Shown in pieces: positions 26,020-35,624 of a stretch of 56,823 bases of DNA. The translations under genes were made by a program, and so were the position numbers. Position 1 is the first letter of the stretch. The number at the start of each line of letters is the position of its first letter. The stretch comes from an uncultured Flavobacteriales bacterium (lineage in GTDB: Bacteria; Bacteroidota; Bacteroidia; Flavobacteriales_G; Salibacteraceae), in the NCBI GenBank assembly GCA_937899835.1, contig CALCCE010000090.1, positions 1 to 56,823 of the forward strand, in the 5' to 3' direction. The notes under the pieces were generated by a model. That model ran no database searches, was not told where the DNA came from, and saw nothing but the letters and a program-made list of their open reading frames with translations.

Positions 26020-26979
26020 TTAACCCAGCAATTCAATAATACGATCGGCCAACTCCACGCCGATCCGATCCTGAGCTTCTACCGTAGCCGCTCCAATGTG
26101 CGGGGTAAGCGACACTTTTTCGTGGGCCAACACATCGGCACGAGGCGTAGGCTCGTTCACAAAAACATCCAAACCAGCGTAGGCTACTTTTCCTGAGTTG
26201 AGCGCTTCCAGCAAGGCGTCTTCATCAATCACTCCACCACGGGCCGCGTTGATCAAGCCCACACCGTCTTTCATGAGGGCCAGTTCATCCGCGCCAATCA
26301 GGGCTTTTCCGCCGGGCATAGCCGGTACGTGCAGCGAAATAAAATCCGATTCTTTCAATACTTCTTCCATAGAAGCGGTGCGCAAGGGCACTTTTACTGT
26401 CCCAACTCCTTGAATGTGGAGGTCGAGGGTGCTTTCTAAAGTAGAGCGGTCGTGGGCTAATACCTCCATGCCAATGCCAATGGCATAAGTAGCAAGGGCT
26501 TGTCCAATACGGCCAAAGCCTACAATGCCCAGTTTCTTACCGCGCAATTCTACTCCTTTGGCGTATTTCTTTTTCAGTTTTCCGAACTCGGAGTTGCCGT
26601 TGGCAGGCATTTGCCGGTTGGCATCGTACAGCGAGCGGGAAAGGTTGAACAAGTGGCCCATCACCAATTCTGCAACCGATTGGCTGGAGGCAGCAGGCGT
26701 ATTGATCACGTGCAGGCCTTGGTTGCGTGCATAGTCCACATCAATGTTGTCCATGCCCACACCACCACGGCCGATCAGTTTCAATCCAGGGCAAGTATCG
26801 ATCACATCTTGGCGCACTTTGGTAGCACTGCGCACCAAAACAGCTACGTATCCTTGTTCGTTGATGGCGTTGGCCAGAGCTTCCTGAGCTACTTTCTCAG
26901 TGATAACTTCATATCCGGCAGCTTCCAGGCGGCTTTTGCCAGCAGGGGAGATGCCATCGTTGGCTAATATCTTTTTCAC
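26020..26979 (-). CDS. serA: D-3-phosphoglycerate dehydrogenase (short type)
   Basis: A 319-residue NAD-dependent 2-hydroxyacid dehydrogenase, first step of serine synthesis. Visible are the substrate-binding VRSATKV and GRGGVGMDNIDV segments, the dinucleotide fold LGIVGFGRIGQALA (near residue 146), the catalytic Arg in NAARGGVIDEDAL (near 238) and the active-site HIGAAT (near 295). It lacks the C-terminal ACT domain of longer SerA enzymes, so serine feedback control is unlikely. The start is a GTG at 26979, 11 bp after serC. Confidence 0.92.
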   Translation of the reverse strand: MKKILANDGISPAGKSRLEAAGYEVITEKVAQEALANAINEQGYVAVLVRSATKVRQDVIDTCPGLKLIGRGGVGMDNIDVDYARNQGLHVINTPAASSQSVAELVMGHLFNLSRSLYDANRQMPANGNSEFGKLKKKYAKGVELRGKKLGIVGFGRIGQALATYAIGIGMEVLAHDRSTLESTLDLHIQGVGTVKVPLRTASMEEVLKESDFISLHVPAMPGGKALIGADELALMKDGVGLINAARGGVIDEDALLEALNSGKVAYAGLDVFVNEPTPRADVLAHEKVSLTPHIGAATVEAQDRIGVELADRIIELLG

Positions 26980-26990
26980 AGTTGAGGTGT

Positions 26991-28064
26991 TTATCCGAAT
27001 TGTTGTTCAAGGTGTTTCATGACATCCACCAATACTTGTACACTATCCAGCGGCAAAGCATTGTACATCGAAGCGCGGAAACCGCCTACGGAGCGGTGAC
27101 CTTTGATGCCGCTAATGTTGGCGGAAGCCACCAATTGGTTGAAGGTTTCTGCCAAATCTTCATTGGTCAACACAAAAGTGGCATTCATGTTCGAGCGATC
27201 TTCGATAGCCGCAGTGCCTTTGAAAAGCGGGTTGCGGTCTACTTCACTGTAGAGCAGATCGGCTTTGGCCTGATTTTGTTGCTCAATGGCACCCACTCCG
27301 CCCTGGCCTTTGAGCCAACGCAAGGTGAGCATCGAAACGTACACGGCAAACACCGGAGGGGTGTTGAACATCGAATCTTTACCCCGGTGGATGGCAAGAT
27401 CGAGCATCGAAGGAATGTCGCGGCCCGTGTGGCCCAGCAATTCATCTTTCACGATGTATACCGTGGTTCCGGCAGGACCCATGTTTTTTTGTGCTCCGGC
27501 GTAGATCATTCCAAAATCGGCCACATTTACCTTGCGGCTGAAAATATCCGAAGACATGTCGCAAATCACCGGGACCGGACTTTCCGGAAAGGCCTTGAAT
27601 TGTGTGCCGTAAATGGTGTTATTGGAAGTGAGGTGGAGAAAATCAACCTCCGAAGGTACCGTATATCCCTTGGGAATGTAGGTGAAGTTTTTGTCTTCTG
27701 AAGAACCCAATACCTGTACACCACCCAATTTCTTAGCTTCTTTGATGGCCTTAGTAGACCAGGATCCGGTGTTGACGTAGGCACCACTGCCGCCGGCCTT
27801 CATCAGGTTGATGGCACTCATGTAAAAACCAAGGCTGGCGCCACCTTGCAAAAACAACACGCTGTAGCCTTCCGGCACTTCGAGCAGTTCTTTTACCAAG
27901 TCGATCGCCTCTTCCATTACCGCAACAAAATCTTTGCTCCGGTGGGAAATCTCAATCAAGCTGAGGTTAAGGTCATTGAAGTTGATGAGTGCCTCCGAAG
28001 CCTGTTGCATAACCTCCTGTGGCAAGATGCAAGGGCCGGCACTGAAATTGTGTACTTTGGACAT
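26991..28064 (-). CDS. serC: Phosphoserine aminotransferase
   Basis: A 357-residue class V PLP-dependent aminotransferase, second step of serine synthesis (also acting on phosphohydroxythreonine in pyridoxine synthesis). The start HNFSAGPCILP is diagnostic of SerC. Also present are LFLQGGASLGFYM (near 70), the PLP lysine in YAGAQKNMGPAG (near residue 192) and GGFRASMYNALPLDSVQVLV at the end. First gene of the minus-strand operon serC-serA-DUF1015-yggS, with gaps of 11, 23 and about 38 bp. Confidence 0.95.
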   Translation of the reverse strand: MSKVHNFSAGPCILPQEVMQQASEALINFNDLNLSLIEISHRSKDFVAVMEEAIDLVKELLEVPEGYSVLFLQGGASLGFYMSAINLMKAGGSGAYVNTGSWSTKAIKEAKKLGGVQVLGSSEDKNFTYIPKGYTVPSEVDFLHLTSNNTIYGTQFKAFPESPVPVICDMSSDIFSRKVNVADFGMIYAGAQKNMGPAGTTVYIVKDELLGHTGRDIPSMLDLAIHRGKDSMFNTPPVFAVYVSMLTLRWLKGQGGVGAIEQQNQAKADLLYSEVDRNPLFKGTAAIEDRSNMNATFVLTNEDLAETFNQLVASANISGIKGHRSVGGFRASMYNALPLDSVQVLVDVMKHLEQQFG

Positions 28065-28143
28065 GATAGAAGGGATTATTCGGTCCTAATTTGTTCCGCG
28101 AATATCACCCATTTTTGCCGCAATCCCAACAGTTTTTTGGCAA

Positions 28144-28173
28144 GAAAAAAAGCCCACCGTTAGGGTGAGCTTT
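28144..28173 (-). terminator. Intrinsic terminator of the DUF4476 gene
   Basis: On the minus strand a 10-bp stem with one mismatch (AAAGCTCACC with GGTGGGCTTT) is followed by a T7 run at 28151-28145. It lies 31 bp after the stop of the DUF4476 gene, between it and serC. Confidence 0.75.
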
Positions 28174-28203
28174 CTCTATGATTATCAAATTGTTAGCCTA
28201 ATT

Positions 28204-29268
28204 TTATCGCGTGCCAATGTAAGCGTTTAGCTCATCGACACTGCTCTCGAAGTCAAAGGCATCGTTTACCTTATAATAGTTGTTGAGATCGAAAGTGTAG
28301 CCGTAAGCATATTTAGCAAAATCGAGTTTGCTGTCTTCAAAGTCAAACAAGCCCATGATGTCGCGCACCTGGTGGGAAAATAAGCAGTTGGAGCTGATCA
28401 CCTGCTTGGCAATGGTCAACTTGGTATCTTCAAAAGATTTGGCAGCAATGCTGTTTTTAGCGGCCGCAAAATCAGCATCCGACATCGGCCAGTTGCAACC
28501 AATACGTCCGTCATACCCAGGCATGATGTAATGGTCTTCCGTAACCACTACCGTAGTTCCAGGACCAGTAGTAGTGGTGGTAGAAGTAGTAGAAACAGAG
28601 GTCTGTTCCACTACTGTAGCATTGGTGTTGATGCCTACCGAGCCAGAAGTCTGGCCCTCAGCGTCCACCGTTACATTGATATTTACATTCTCACTGCCGG
28701 GTTGTCCGGTGGCAGTAGAAGTAGTGGTAGTGGTGGTGGTGGTGCTCGACTGCGAAGAAAATTGTTGTGGGTTGACCCTGCGAGAAGGCTGTGGTGCAGG
28801 CGTTGGAGGAGGTGCTGCCGTAGTGGTGGTGGGTCGTGGTAGCGGAACCTCCGATACCAAATTCAAAGCCCACCAGTCGGCTTTGTCAGAAAATACCTCC
28901 GTTTTTTCCTCTTTCTCCTGAAAGTTTTTGGCTACCCGGTTGGCGAATTTTTTTGTCGATTTGCTGGTTCCCGATTCCGACTTGCGTTTGATTCTGAAGG
29001 TAGACTCCGTGAAATCGTAGAGGAATATTTTCTTGTCGAAAGCGCCCAATTGCTCGTCTTCAAAAATAATCTTCACTTGATAAGCGGTGGGGTTGAGGCC
29101 CGATACTTTCACATTGGTCTCAGGACTATCGTTTTGGCGAAGGCCGTTTAAGATCACGTAGAAGCGCTCACCGTTTTCACTGAAAAAGATGGCATTGGAA
29201 TTTTGAGCGATCCCTGTGCCCATCAGAGTAAGGAGGGCCAAGAGCAGTAGGGTATACTTTTTCATCAT
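28204..29268 (-). CDS. DUF4476 domain-containing exported protein
   Basis: A 354-residue exported protein: signal peptide (MKKYTLLLLALLTLMGTGIA), an N-terminal beta domain (FFSENGERFYVILNGLRQNDSPETNVKV), a long low-complexity linker rich in Thr, Ser, Pro and Val (about residues 150-245), and a C-terminal DUF4476 domain of about 95 residues (MSDADFAAAKNSI to DELNAYIG). DUF4476 is common in Bacteroidota and of unknown function. The gene could start at either of two adjacent ATGs (29268 or 29265). It is monocistronic with its own terminator. Confidence 0.82.
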   Translation of the reverse strand: MMKKYTLLLLALLTLMGTGIAQNSNAIFFSENGERFYVILNGLRQNDSPETNVKVSGLNPTAYQVKIIFEDEQLGAFDKKIFLYDFTESTFRIKRKSESGTSKSTKKFANRVAKNFQEKEEKTEVFSDKADWWALNLVSEVPLPRPTTTTAAPPPTPAPQPSRRVNPQQFSSQSSTTTTTTTTSTATGQPGSENVNINVTVDAEGQTSGSVGINTNATVVEQTSVSTTSTTTTTGPGTTVVVTEDHYIMPGYDGRIGCNWPMSDADFAAAKNSIAAKSFEDTKLTIAKQVISSNCLFSHQVRDIMGLFDFEDSKLDFAKYAYGYTFDLNNYYKVNDAFDFESSVDELNAYIGTR

Positions 29269-29367
29269 AGCTTGGTATTAGGTTAGATTGTCATAGGTAC
29301 CGCGGCAAAGCCAAATACCGTGCCAACCCAATCAAAAGTACAACTTTTTAGAGCCAACCGCCTACCG

Positions 29368-30276
29368 TTACTGATCTTCGGGTGTCACGATGGGAGCAGG
29401 GGGGAGCCGGTGCTTGCGAGAAGCCTTTTTTCCGGTGATGTCCACATCTTTTATATACACCCACTTGCCGTTCTTGAGCACCAAGGCATCGTAGCTCATA
29501 TCAGGACCATAGAATTCATAAATCCCTTCCAGATCGCTTCGGGAGGGAGCCAGGTGGTCAAAGATGATTTCTTGCCGCTTGGGCACGTATTTCATCGACA
29601 TGGTAACATCGGCCGAGTATTCGAAGATCACCCGGCGTTGGGTCTTCTTTTCCATCCTAAAAATGGTCGCTCCAAATTTGGCCCGGCCACGGCCGTCAAT
29701 CGTCAGCACATCGATCACTTTTTTGGTCGTAAACCGCGTATGACCATCCCATCCCAACAGGGTATACATCAGCTTGCCGCCTTTACTCACCGGAATGATC
29801 TCATAATACAAAGCTCCATACCACTCGGTAGGTGGATAAACCTTGAATTCGGGCGTAAAAGCCCGGTCTGAGGCATCTGACAGTTCGGTAATTACATATT
29901 GCTTCCGTTTTTTATTCCAGTATTGAATGAGGCCGAAATATTCGTGGGTATCGTTGTCAAGCGCCACATTCCAATTGAAAATACGCACCAGCTTATCGGA
30001 AGCAGTGAGCACCGCCATGTGTGGTAAAGCTTCGAAAGGAAATTGAAAAGAGGCCTCATCGGCAAGGGCATTTTGCAACGCTTCTAGAAAAGCCTGATTT
30101 TTAATTCTACGTTCCTGATCGGTTTGGGCTCCAACGGTGGCTTCGCGCAAAGCAATCAGTTCAGTTTCCAGTTGCTGATAATCAACTATAGAAGGCTCAT
30201 CCGACTGAATACCAATCCAGGAACTGATCAAAAGAGTTAAAAAGATACTTCCCATACCTACGCCAAAACGATTCAT
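29368..30276 (-). CDS. Exported protein of unknown function
   Basis: A 302-residue protein with an N-terminal hydrophobic segment (VGMGSIFLTLLISSWIGIQ) that looks like a signal peptide or anchor. The mature part contains LVRIFNWNVALDNDTHEYFGLIQYW (near 100) and YTLLGWDGHTRFTTKKVIDVLTI (near 170), segments that recur in a conserved but unnamed Bacteroidota family. The C-terminus is basic (KKASRKHRLPPAPI). I use the ATG at 30276; the extra ten residues from 30306 are unlikely. It follows the ferredoxin gene after about 70 bp and a terminator. Confidence 0.65.
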   Translation of the reverse strand: MNRFGVGMGSIFLTLLISSWIGIQSDEPSIVDYQQLETELIALREATVGAQTDQERRIKNQAFLEALQNALADEASFQFPFEALPHMAVLTASDKLVRIFNWNVALDNDTHEYFGLIQYWNKKRKQYVITELSDASDRAFTPEFKVYPPTEWYGALYYEIIPVSKGGKLMYTLLGWDGHTRFTTKKVIDVLTIDGRGRAKFGATIFRMEKKTQRRVIFEYSADVTMSMKYVPKRQEIIFDHLAPSRSDLEGIYEFYGPDMSYDALVLKNGKWVYIKDVDITGKKASRKHRLPPAPIVTPEDQ

Positions 30277-30291
30277 TTCGGAGCATATTAT

Positions 30292-30322
30292 AAAGAAAAA
30301 CCCCACTGTGGCAACAGCAGGG
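30292..30322 (-). terminator. Intrinsic terminator of the ferredoxin gene
   Basis: On the minus strand CCCTGCTGT and ACAGTGGGG form a 9-bp stem (two G-T wobbles, 4-base loop) followed by GTTTTTCTTT. It lies 28 bp after the ferredoxin stop and overlaps the leader of the next gene. Confidence 0.65.
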
Positions 30323-30349
30323 TGAAAGATATAGCAAACGGGAGACCGT

Positions 30350-30697
30350 TTATAAGTGCATGAAATCCTTTTTTACCGTCAACTCCTCCTCGGTTTCTTT
30401 GTAATCCGGATCGTCTACACAACAGTCTACCGGACAAACGGCAGCACATTGCGGTTCGTCGTGAAAGCCAACACACTCCGTACACTTATCGGTCACGATG
30501 TAATAAACATCCATTTCTTCAGGCTCCTGAGCAGCGTCAGCTTCAGTGCTTTTTCCCGAGGGAGTGGTTAAAGTTCCGGTAAGCGAAGTGCCGTCAGAGA
30601 ACCGCCATTCATCCCCTCCTTCATAAATTGCATTGTTGGGACACTCAGGCTCGCAAGCTCCACAGTTAATGCATTCTTCAGTAATCATGATTGCCAT
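30350..30697 (-). CDS. 4Fe-4S dicluster ferredoxin
   Basis: A 115-residue ferredoxin with two [4Fe-4S] motifs: [13 protein letters not shown] (Cys9, 12, 15, 19) and a second motif CTEC, then an insert, then [10 protein letters not shown], as in the Allochromatium-type family. Between the motifs lies an insertion of about 45 residues ([14 protein letters not shown] onward), which is typical for the Bacteroidota version. It is a cytoplasmic electron carrier. It is divergent from the acyl-CoA reductase gene across 94 bp, an association also known elsewhere in the phylum. Confidence 0.92.
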   Translation of the reverse strand: MAIMITEECINCGACEPECPNNAIYEGGDEWRFSDGTSLTGTLTTPSGKSTEADAAQEPEEMDVYYIVTDKCTECVGFHDEPQCAAVCPVDCCVDDPDYKETEEELTVKKDFMHL

Positions 30698-30791
30698 GGC
30701 TACACGCGGTTTTTGTTAATTCCTTTAGTTTTGCAGGCGCAACAAAGTTAGGCATTCCTTCAATGAAGAAGGACCAAACGCCCGTTTTCGA

Positions 30792-31823
30792 ATGGACATT
30801 CAACAACGTATTTTAGCCTTTGTTCAACTTGGACAACACCTTTCCCAGGCATTGGAAGAGGAGGAGAACCCCGAGCAAAATTTGCATGGAGTTATTCGAA
30901 GAGCACACCACGAAAATGGGTGGTTTGATGAAAAATCGGTGCGTTTTGCGCTCTGCCAATGGGCCGAATTGCTCACGGCGGCCAACTTGGAAAACTGGTT
31001 GTCCCACTATCCCGAACTCCACCAAGAAAGAGAGGCTAAAAAAGTAGGGCTAATTCTCGCGGGCAATGTTCCATTGGTGGGGCTACACGATTTGCTTTGT
31101 GTGTTGCTGGCCGGGCACACGGTGGTGGCCAAAACTTCTTCCAAAGATCGCCAATTGGTGACCTATATAATAAACACCCTTTTGGCCATAGAACCCGCCT
31201 TTGCACCAAAGGTGCTGCTTACGGAAGATCGGATGGTGGGAATAGAGGCCATGATTGCCACTGGAAGCAACAATTCGACAGGCTATTTTGAGTACTACTT
31301 TGGAAAATACCCACACATTATCCGGAAGAACCGCAGCTCGGTAGCCGTGCTCGATGGTAGCGAAAGTGAAGCCGAACTCTCCGCGCTGGGAGAAGATATT
31401 TTCCGGTACTACGGCTTGGGTTGTAGAAATGTGAGCAAGTTGCTGGTACCTCCCAACTATGATTTTGATCCTTTGTTCCAAGCTATTTTTTCTTGGAAAG
31501 AGGTGCTGAACAACCCCAAGTATTTCAACAACTATGAATACAACAAAACCATTTATTTGCTCAACAACGACCCAATGATTGAAAATGGATTTGTGGTGCT
31601 AAAGGAGGATGAACATTGGGTTTCTCCGGTAGGAATGCTTTTTTATGAAACCGTTTCCAACCCTGAAGCTGTGAATCAACATCTAACTAAACAACAGAAC
31701 GCGCTGCAATGTGTAGTGGGGCACAACCACCTATCCTTTGGAGTCGCCCAAAAACCGGCCTTGAATGATTATGCCGATGGGGTAGACACCATGAGGTTTT
31801 TGGTTAACCTTGATACGCAGTAG
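30792..31823 (+). CDS. Acyl-CoA reductase (LuxC-like)
   Basis: A 343-residue protein of the LuxC-type fatty acyl-CoA reductase family. Recognisable are LILAGNVPLVGLHDLLCVLLAGH (near residue 78), ATGSNNST (near 155), the NRSSVAVLDG segment and the active-site cysteine in GLGCRNVSK (Cys211), followed by YEYNKTIYLLN. The enzyme would reduce an acyl-CoA to an aldehyde. There are no other lux genes here, so bioluminescence is not suggested. It is divergent from the ferredoxin gene. Start ATG 30792. Confidence 0.85.
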   Translation: MDIQQRILAFVQLGQHLSQALEEEENPEQNLHGVIRRAHHENGWFDEKSVRFALCQWAELLTAANLENWLSHYPELHQEREAKKVGLILAGNVPLVGLHDLLCVLLAGHTVVAKTSSKDRQLVTYIINTLLAIEPAFAPKVLLTEDRMVGIEAMIATGSNNSTGYFEYYFGKYPHIIRKNRSSVAVLDGSESEAELSALGEDIFRYYGLGCRNVSKLLVPPNYDFDPLFQAIFSWKEVLNNPKYFNNYEYNKTIYLLNNDPMIENGFVVLKEDEHWVSPVGMLFYETVSNPEAVNQHLTKQQNALQCVVGHNHLSFGVAQKPALNDYADGVDTMRFLVNLDTQ

Positions 31824-31896
31824 CCTGATGGGCCAATTTGTTTTTTATAATTATTGCCACTACTTTCACTTCGGCTTTCAAAACCCGTATCCGTCC

Positions 31897-34455
31897 ATGC
31901 TCGCTCCTAACCTCGAAAATCGCCGGTTTTTGCGATTATTTCCCCTGGTAGGTTTGCTCCTGTTGCTCCCCGCCATCACTTTTGGCCAGACTGTGTTTTG
32001 GGTCGAAACCTTCAATACAGGCTGTAATGCCAATACCACGGTAGCTAACTTTCCCTCTTCTACAGGGCAAGGCTTGTGGAGCCTCGATACCATCGGGGTG
32101 CCCAGTTTGCCGAACCCCAACATGTTTTTTGTGAGTGGGGCAGAGGCTGGAATGGTAGCCGGCGGGTGTGGTGATGGTTGTGTGGCCACACCAGGTTTAA
32201 CCAATCAAAGTCTTCACATCAGTAGAATAAACTTGCTCAATCCAGCGGATAGTGCAGCTACTTACAACAATGGACCGGGCTCTGCGGTCAACCTAAGAGC
32301 TATTTCGCCCGTGATCAACTGTACTGGTTTTGCCGATATCACCGTTGATTTCGACTACATCGAAGGAGGAGACGGAGCTTTAGACGATGCAACCCTTTGG
32401 TATTCGAACAACTCCGGTTTGACCTGGGCGCTCATCGATTCCCTTGCGAAAACGCCCAATACCTGTGGGCCCAATGTAGGTACCTGGACTCACTTCAGCA
32501 CCTTATTACCAGCCTCCGCCAACAACAATTCGCAGGTAATGCTGGCTTTCGACTGGAAAAACAACGAAGACGGCATTGGACAAGCGGTTTCTTTTGCCGT
32601 GGATAGCATTGTGCTTACGGATAACGATACACTTAGAGCCGATTTTACTTCTTCTGCCACTACTTTTTGTGTGGGTGGAGCCGTAAGTTTCTTCGATCTG
32701 AGTAATGGCGATACCGTCAACAGCTGGTCGTGGTTGTTTCAGGGCGGTGTACCGCTCATTTCCAATGCACAAAACCCAACCGGTATTGTTTACAACAATC
32801 CAGGAATGTATGACGTAGCGCTCATCGTAACCGATACGGCAGGAGGCATTGATACCCTGGTATTGCCGGGATACATTAATGTGCTGACTTGCCCGCCACC
32901 TACGGCTGATTTTACTACCCTCAGCACCAATATCTGTGTCAATCAGTGTATTGATTTCATCGACCAAACCATGCCGGCGAGTGTGCTCCTTTGGGAATGG
33001 AATTTCGACATTGGAGGCACCGGCAACGTCACGCCAAACACTTCCACCAATCCAAACCCTACCAACATTTGCTTTAGCGACACTGGTTCTTATCCCATTC
33101 GCTTGATTGTAACTGATACCTTGGGACAGCGGGATACGATTGTGAAGAATAACTACATTAGGGTAGATACCTGTGCCGCCCCTAAAGCTATTTTCCTGGC
33201 TTCTGATTCTCTCATTTGTCAAGGTGAATCGATTACTTTTACCGATACCAGTTTAGGTAACCCTACCAACTACACGTGGTCCTTTCCCGGTGGAACTCCC
33301 AATACGTCTACCAATGCCAATCCGAGTATTCTCTACAATACACCCGGAGTGTACAATGTAACGTTGACGGTGACCAATTTTGCTGGAACTGATGACACCA
33401 TTCGTACCGGATTTATTCAGGTGTTGGCCTGTCCTCCACCTACGGCCAATTTTACTTCCTTGAGCACCACCCTTTGCGAAGGAGCGTGTGCCACCTTTGT
33501 AAGTACCAGCCTCTTCGCCACCAATTTTGTTTGGTCTTTTCCCGGGGCATCGCCCACGTTTGCTACCGGACCCAACCCTACCAACATTTGCTACCCAACC
33601 ACTGGTTTTTATGATGTGCAGTTGATCGCCTCCAACATCAACGGTACCGATACACTTACGCAAACTGCCTTTATAGAGGTAATTGAATGCAATCCTCCGG
33701 TAGCCGAATGGACGGTGGAAGACGACAGTATTTGTCAAGGGAGCTGTATCCAGTTCTTCGGTCCCAGTGTAGGTGTCGACTCCATTCTTTGGGAATTTGA
33801 AGGAGCCGATTCCAACTACCGCACCTTTAGCGAAACTAACCCGATTGTTTGTTATTCCGATACCGGGCGCTTTAGTGTAAAACTCACGGTGAGTAATGCT
33901 TTCGGAGGAAATGTACTCTTTCTCGACGATCATATTTGGGTAGGCGAATACCCAAGTCTTGCGGTAGGCGCCAGCCAAACCATTATTGTTGGTGGAATGG
34001 CCCAATTACAGGCCTTTGGAACGGGTGAAAGTTATTTTTGGCAACCTTTTGTCGACCTGTCGTGCTTCAATTGTTCTGACCCGGAAGCCAAACCCGAAGA
34101 AACGACCATTTACACGGTGACCAATACTACCGATCTAGGATGTTCGGTGCAAGACTCCATAGAAATTGTAGTGGACAAACGCTTTTTTGTGGGTGTTCCC
34201 AATGCATTCTCTCCCAATGGAGACGACAACAACGACATTCTTTCGGTGCTGGGCAATGGAATTGGATCGGTGGAATTCACCGTATACAACCGATACGGAC
34301 AAAAAGTATTCGAGAGTTTCGATCAGCGAGAGGGTTGGGATGGTACCCACAACAGCCAAGAGCAAAATCCAGGTATTTATGCCTACGTGGTAAAAGTGAC
34401 CTTCAACAATGGAGTGACACAGGAGCTGTCGGGCAACGTAACCTTGTTTAGATAA
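31897..34455 (+). CDS. PKD-repeat protein with gliding-motility/T9SS type B C-terminal domain
   Basis: An 852-residue secreted protein. A signal peptide ends near LLLLPAITFGQ; then comes a ~200-residue beta domain, then about five PKD-type repeats (each with a cysteine pair and phrases such as WSFPGGTPN, NPTNICF, TGSYPIRLIV), and finally the ~85-residue CHU_C/TIGR04131 sorting domain: VPNAFSPNGDDNND, YNRYGQKVFES, WDGT, PGIYAYVVK. This domain routes proteins through the type IX system to the cell surface. The ATG at 31897 fits the signal peptide. The PorP/SprF gene follows after 10 bp, the usual arrangement for type B substrates. Confidence 0.9.
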   Translation: MLAPNLENRRFLRLFPLVGLLLLLPAITFGQTVFWVETFNTGCNANTTVANFPSSTGQGLWSLDTIGVPSLPNPNMFFVSGAEAGMVAGGCGDGCVATPGLTNQSLHISRINLLNPADSAATYNNGPGSAVNLRAISPVINCTGFADITVDFDYIEGGDGALDDATLWYSNNSGLTWALIDSLAKTPNTCGPNVGTWTHFSTLLPASANNNSQVMLAFDWKNNEDGIGQAVSFAVDSIVLTDNDTLRADFTSSATTFCVGGAVSFFDLSNGDTVNSWSWLFQGGVPLISNAQNPTGIVYNNPGMYDVALIVTDTAGGIDTLVLPGYINVLTCPPPTADFTTLSTNICVNQCIDFIDQTMPASVLLWEWNFDIGGTGNVTPNTSTNPNPTNICFSDTGSYPIRLIVTDTLGQRDTIVKNNYIRVDTCAAPKAIFLASDSLICQGESITFTDTSLGNPTNYTWSFPGGTPNTSTNANPSILYNTPGVYNVTLTVTNFAGTDDTIRTGFIQVLACPPPTANFTSLSTTLCEGACATFVSTSLFATNFVWSFPGASPTFATGPNPTNICYPTTGFYDVQLIASNINGTDTLTQTAFIEVIECNPPVAEWTVEDDSICQGSCIQFFGPSVGVDSILWEFEGADSNYRTFSETNPIVCYSDTGRFSVKLTVSNAFGGNVLFLDDHIWVGEYPSLAVGASQTIIVGGMAQLQAFGTGESYFWQPFVDLSCFNCSDPEAKPEETTIYTVTNTTDLGCSVQDSIEIVVDKRFFVGVPNAFSPNGDDNNDILSVLGNGIGSVEFTVYNRYGQKVFESFDQREGWDGTHNSQEQNPGIYAYVVKVTFNNGVTQELSGNVTLFR

Positions 34456-34465
34456 GCGGGAATAT

Positions 34466-35509
34466 ATGGTAAGACAATTACGCACTTTGTTGGTAATGGC
34501 AAGTGTTTTGGCGGGGCTTACAGTTCAAGGCCAGCAAGACCCACATTTATCCATGTTTACCAACAATCCACTGCTCTACAATCCTGCTGCAGCCGGTGTA
34601 TTTCCTGGTGGGGTTCGGTTTTCCAACAACTATCGGGTACAATGGCAATCGCTTTCGGAGCCGCTGACTTCCATTGTGGCCTCGGTAGACTTTCCGGTGG
34701 CTACGAACTTGCTCGAAAATGACCACATTGCCGGTGGTATCACCTTTTTCAATGATGAAACGGGCGATTCGCGCTTAACTACTACTTCGGGGCTCATCAC
34801 CCTGGCCTATGGTAAGGCTTTAGATCGTTTGGAACAGCACTTTGTTTCGGTCGGTTTTCAGGGCGGGTATGCCGAGCGCGCCTGGGTGGCCGACAATTTG
34901 TTTTGGGAATCTCAATGGACAGGATCAGGCTTTGATCAGGCCATTGGTTCTGGCGAAGATGAAACCAGCCTAAACAAGGGCTATTTTGATTTGAATACGG
35001 GTATTCATTATTTCTATTCTGATCGTGATCGCTTTCGCGGACATGCCGGACTGGCCTTGTACCACGTTACCAAGCCTAAAATTGCTTTCTTCAGTGGAGA
35101 TGATACGCGCATGTATTACCGCTATGTGTTTCACGGCGGAGTAGAGTCGGGCGGTAAGGATGCACCCTTTATCTTGGCTCCGAACCTGATGTACATGGAT
35201 CAAGGGCCCAACCGAATGTTCATCGCTGGAACCGACTTCAAATTCTTGTTGAAATATCCCACCAAGTACACCGGTAAGAAAAAAGAAGCCTGGTTGTCGC
35301 TTGGCATCTACCACCGGTATCAGGATGCACTCATCGGCACGTTCAAGCTCAATTTTGGCGGCTTGACCTTTGGCGCCAGCTATGACCTTACGGTATCTAA
35401 CCTTTCGGTACCCATCAACGGGTACGGTGGTCCCGAGTTCATTCTTTCCTGGAAAGGTGGCTACAAGAAAGGGTACCGCAGCAATCAAGCCAACGAGCGC
35501 TTCGAATAA
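34466..35509 (+). CDS. PorP/SprF family T9SS outer membrane protein
   Basis: A 347-residue beta-barrel protein with a signal peptide (LVMASVLAGLTVQGQQDPHLSMF). The N-terminal FTNNPLLYNPAAAGV and the YRVQWQSL segment are the PorP/SprF hallmarks. Members bind PorK/PorN-type T9SS components or type B substrates at the outer membrane. Its position 10 bp after a type B substrate gene suggests that it is the dedicated partner of that protein. Confidence 0.92.
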   Translation: MVRQLRTLLVMASVLAGLTVQGQQDPHLSMFTNNPLLYNPAAAGVFPGGVRFSNNYRVQWQSLSEPLTSIVASVDFPVATNLLENDHIAGGITFFNDETGDSRLTTTSGLITLAYGKALDRLEQHFVSVGFQGGYAERAWVADNLFWESQWTGSGFDQAIGSGEDETSLNKGYFDLNTGIHYFYSDRDRFRGHAGLALYHVTKPKIAFFSGDDTRMYYRYVFHGGVESGGKDAPFILAPNLMYMDQGPNRMFIAGTDFKFLLKYPTKYTGKKKEAWLSLGIYHRYQDALIGTFKLNFGGLTFGASYDLTVSNLSVPINGYGGPEFILSWKGGYKKGYRSNQANERFE

Positions 35510-35520
35510 GCGCTTTCGCT
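35496..35520 (+). terminator. Hairpin spanning the PorP/SprF stop codon
   Basis: AGCGCTT (35496-35502) and AAGCGCT (35508-35514) form a perfect 7-bp stem around the stop codon, followed by TTCGCTTTC. The T-run is broken, so this is a weak terminator candidate. Confidence 0.35.
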
Positions 35521-35624
35521 TTCAACCTGAAAGATTTAACTTTCATTAGCCCCGAAGGATTTTCGAGGGTGCAGTGTGTGATGTATGGCATTGTTTCACC
35601 GTGCGATGCAGTGGAACTAAAGCA

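Noticed and set aside
28531-28921. Gly/Val/Arg-rich frames opposite the DUF4476 linker
   Set aside because: They arise from the Thr-rich low-complexity stretch read on the other strand.
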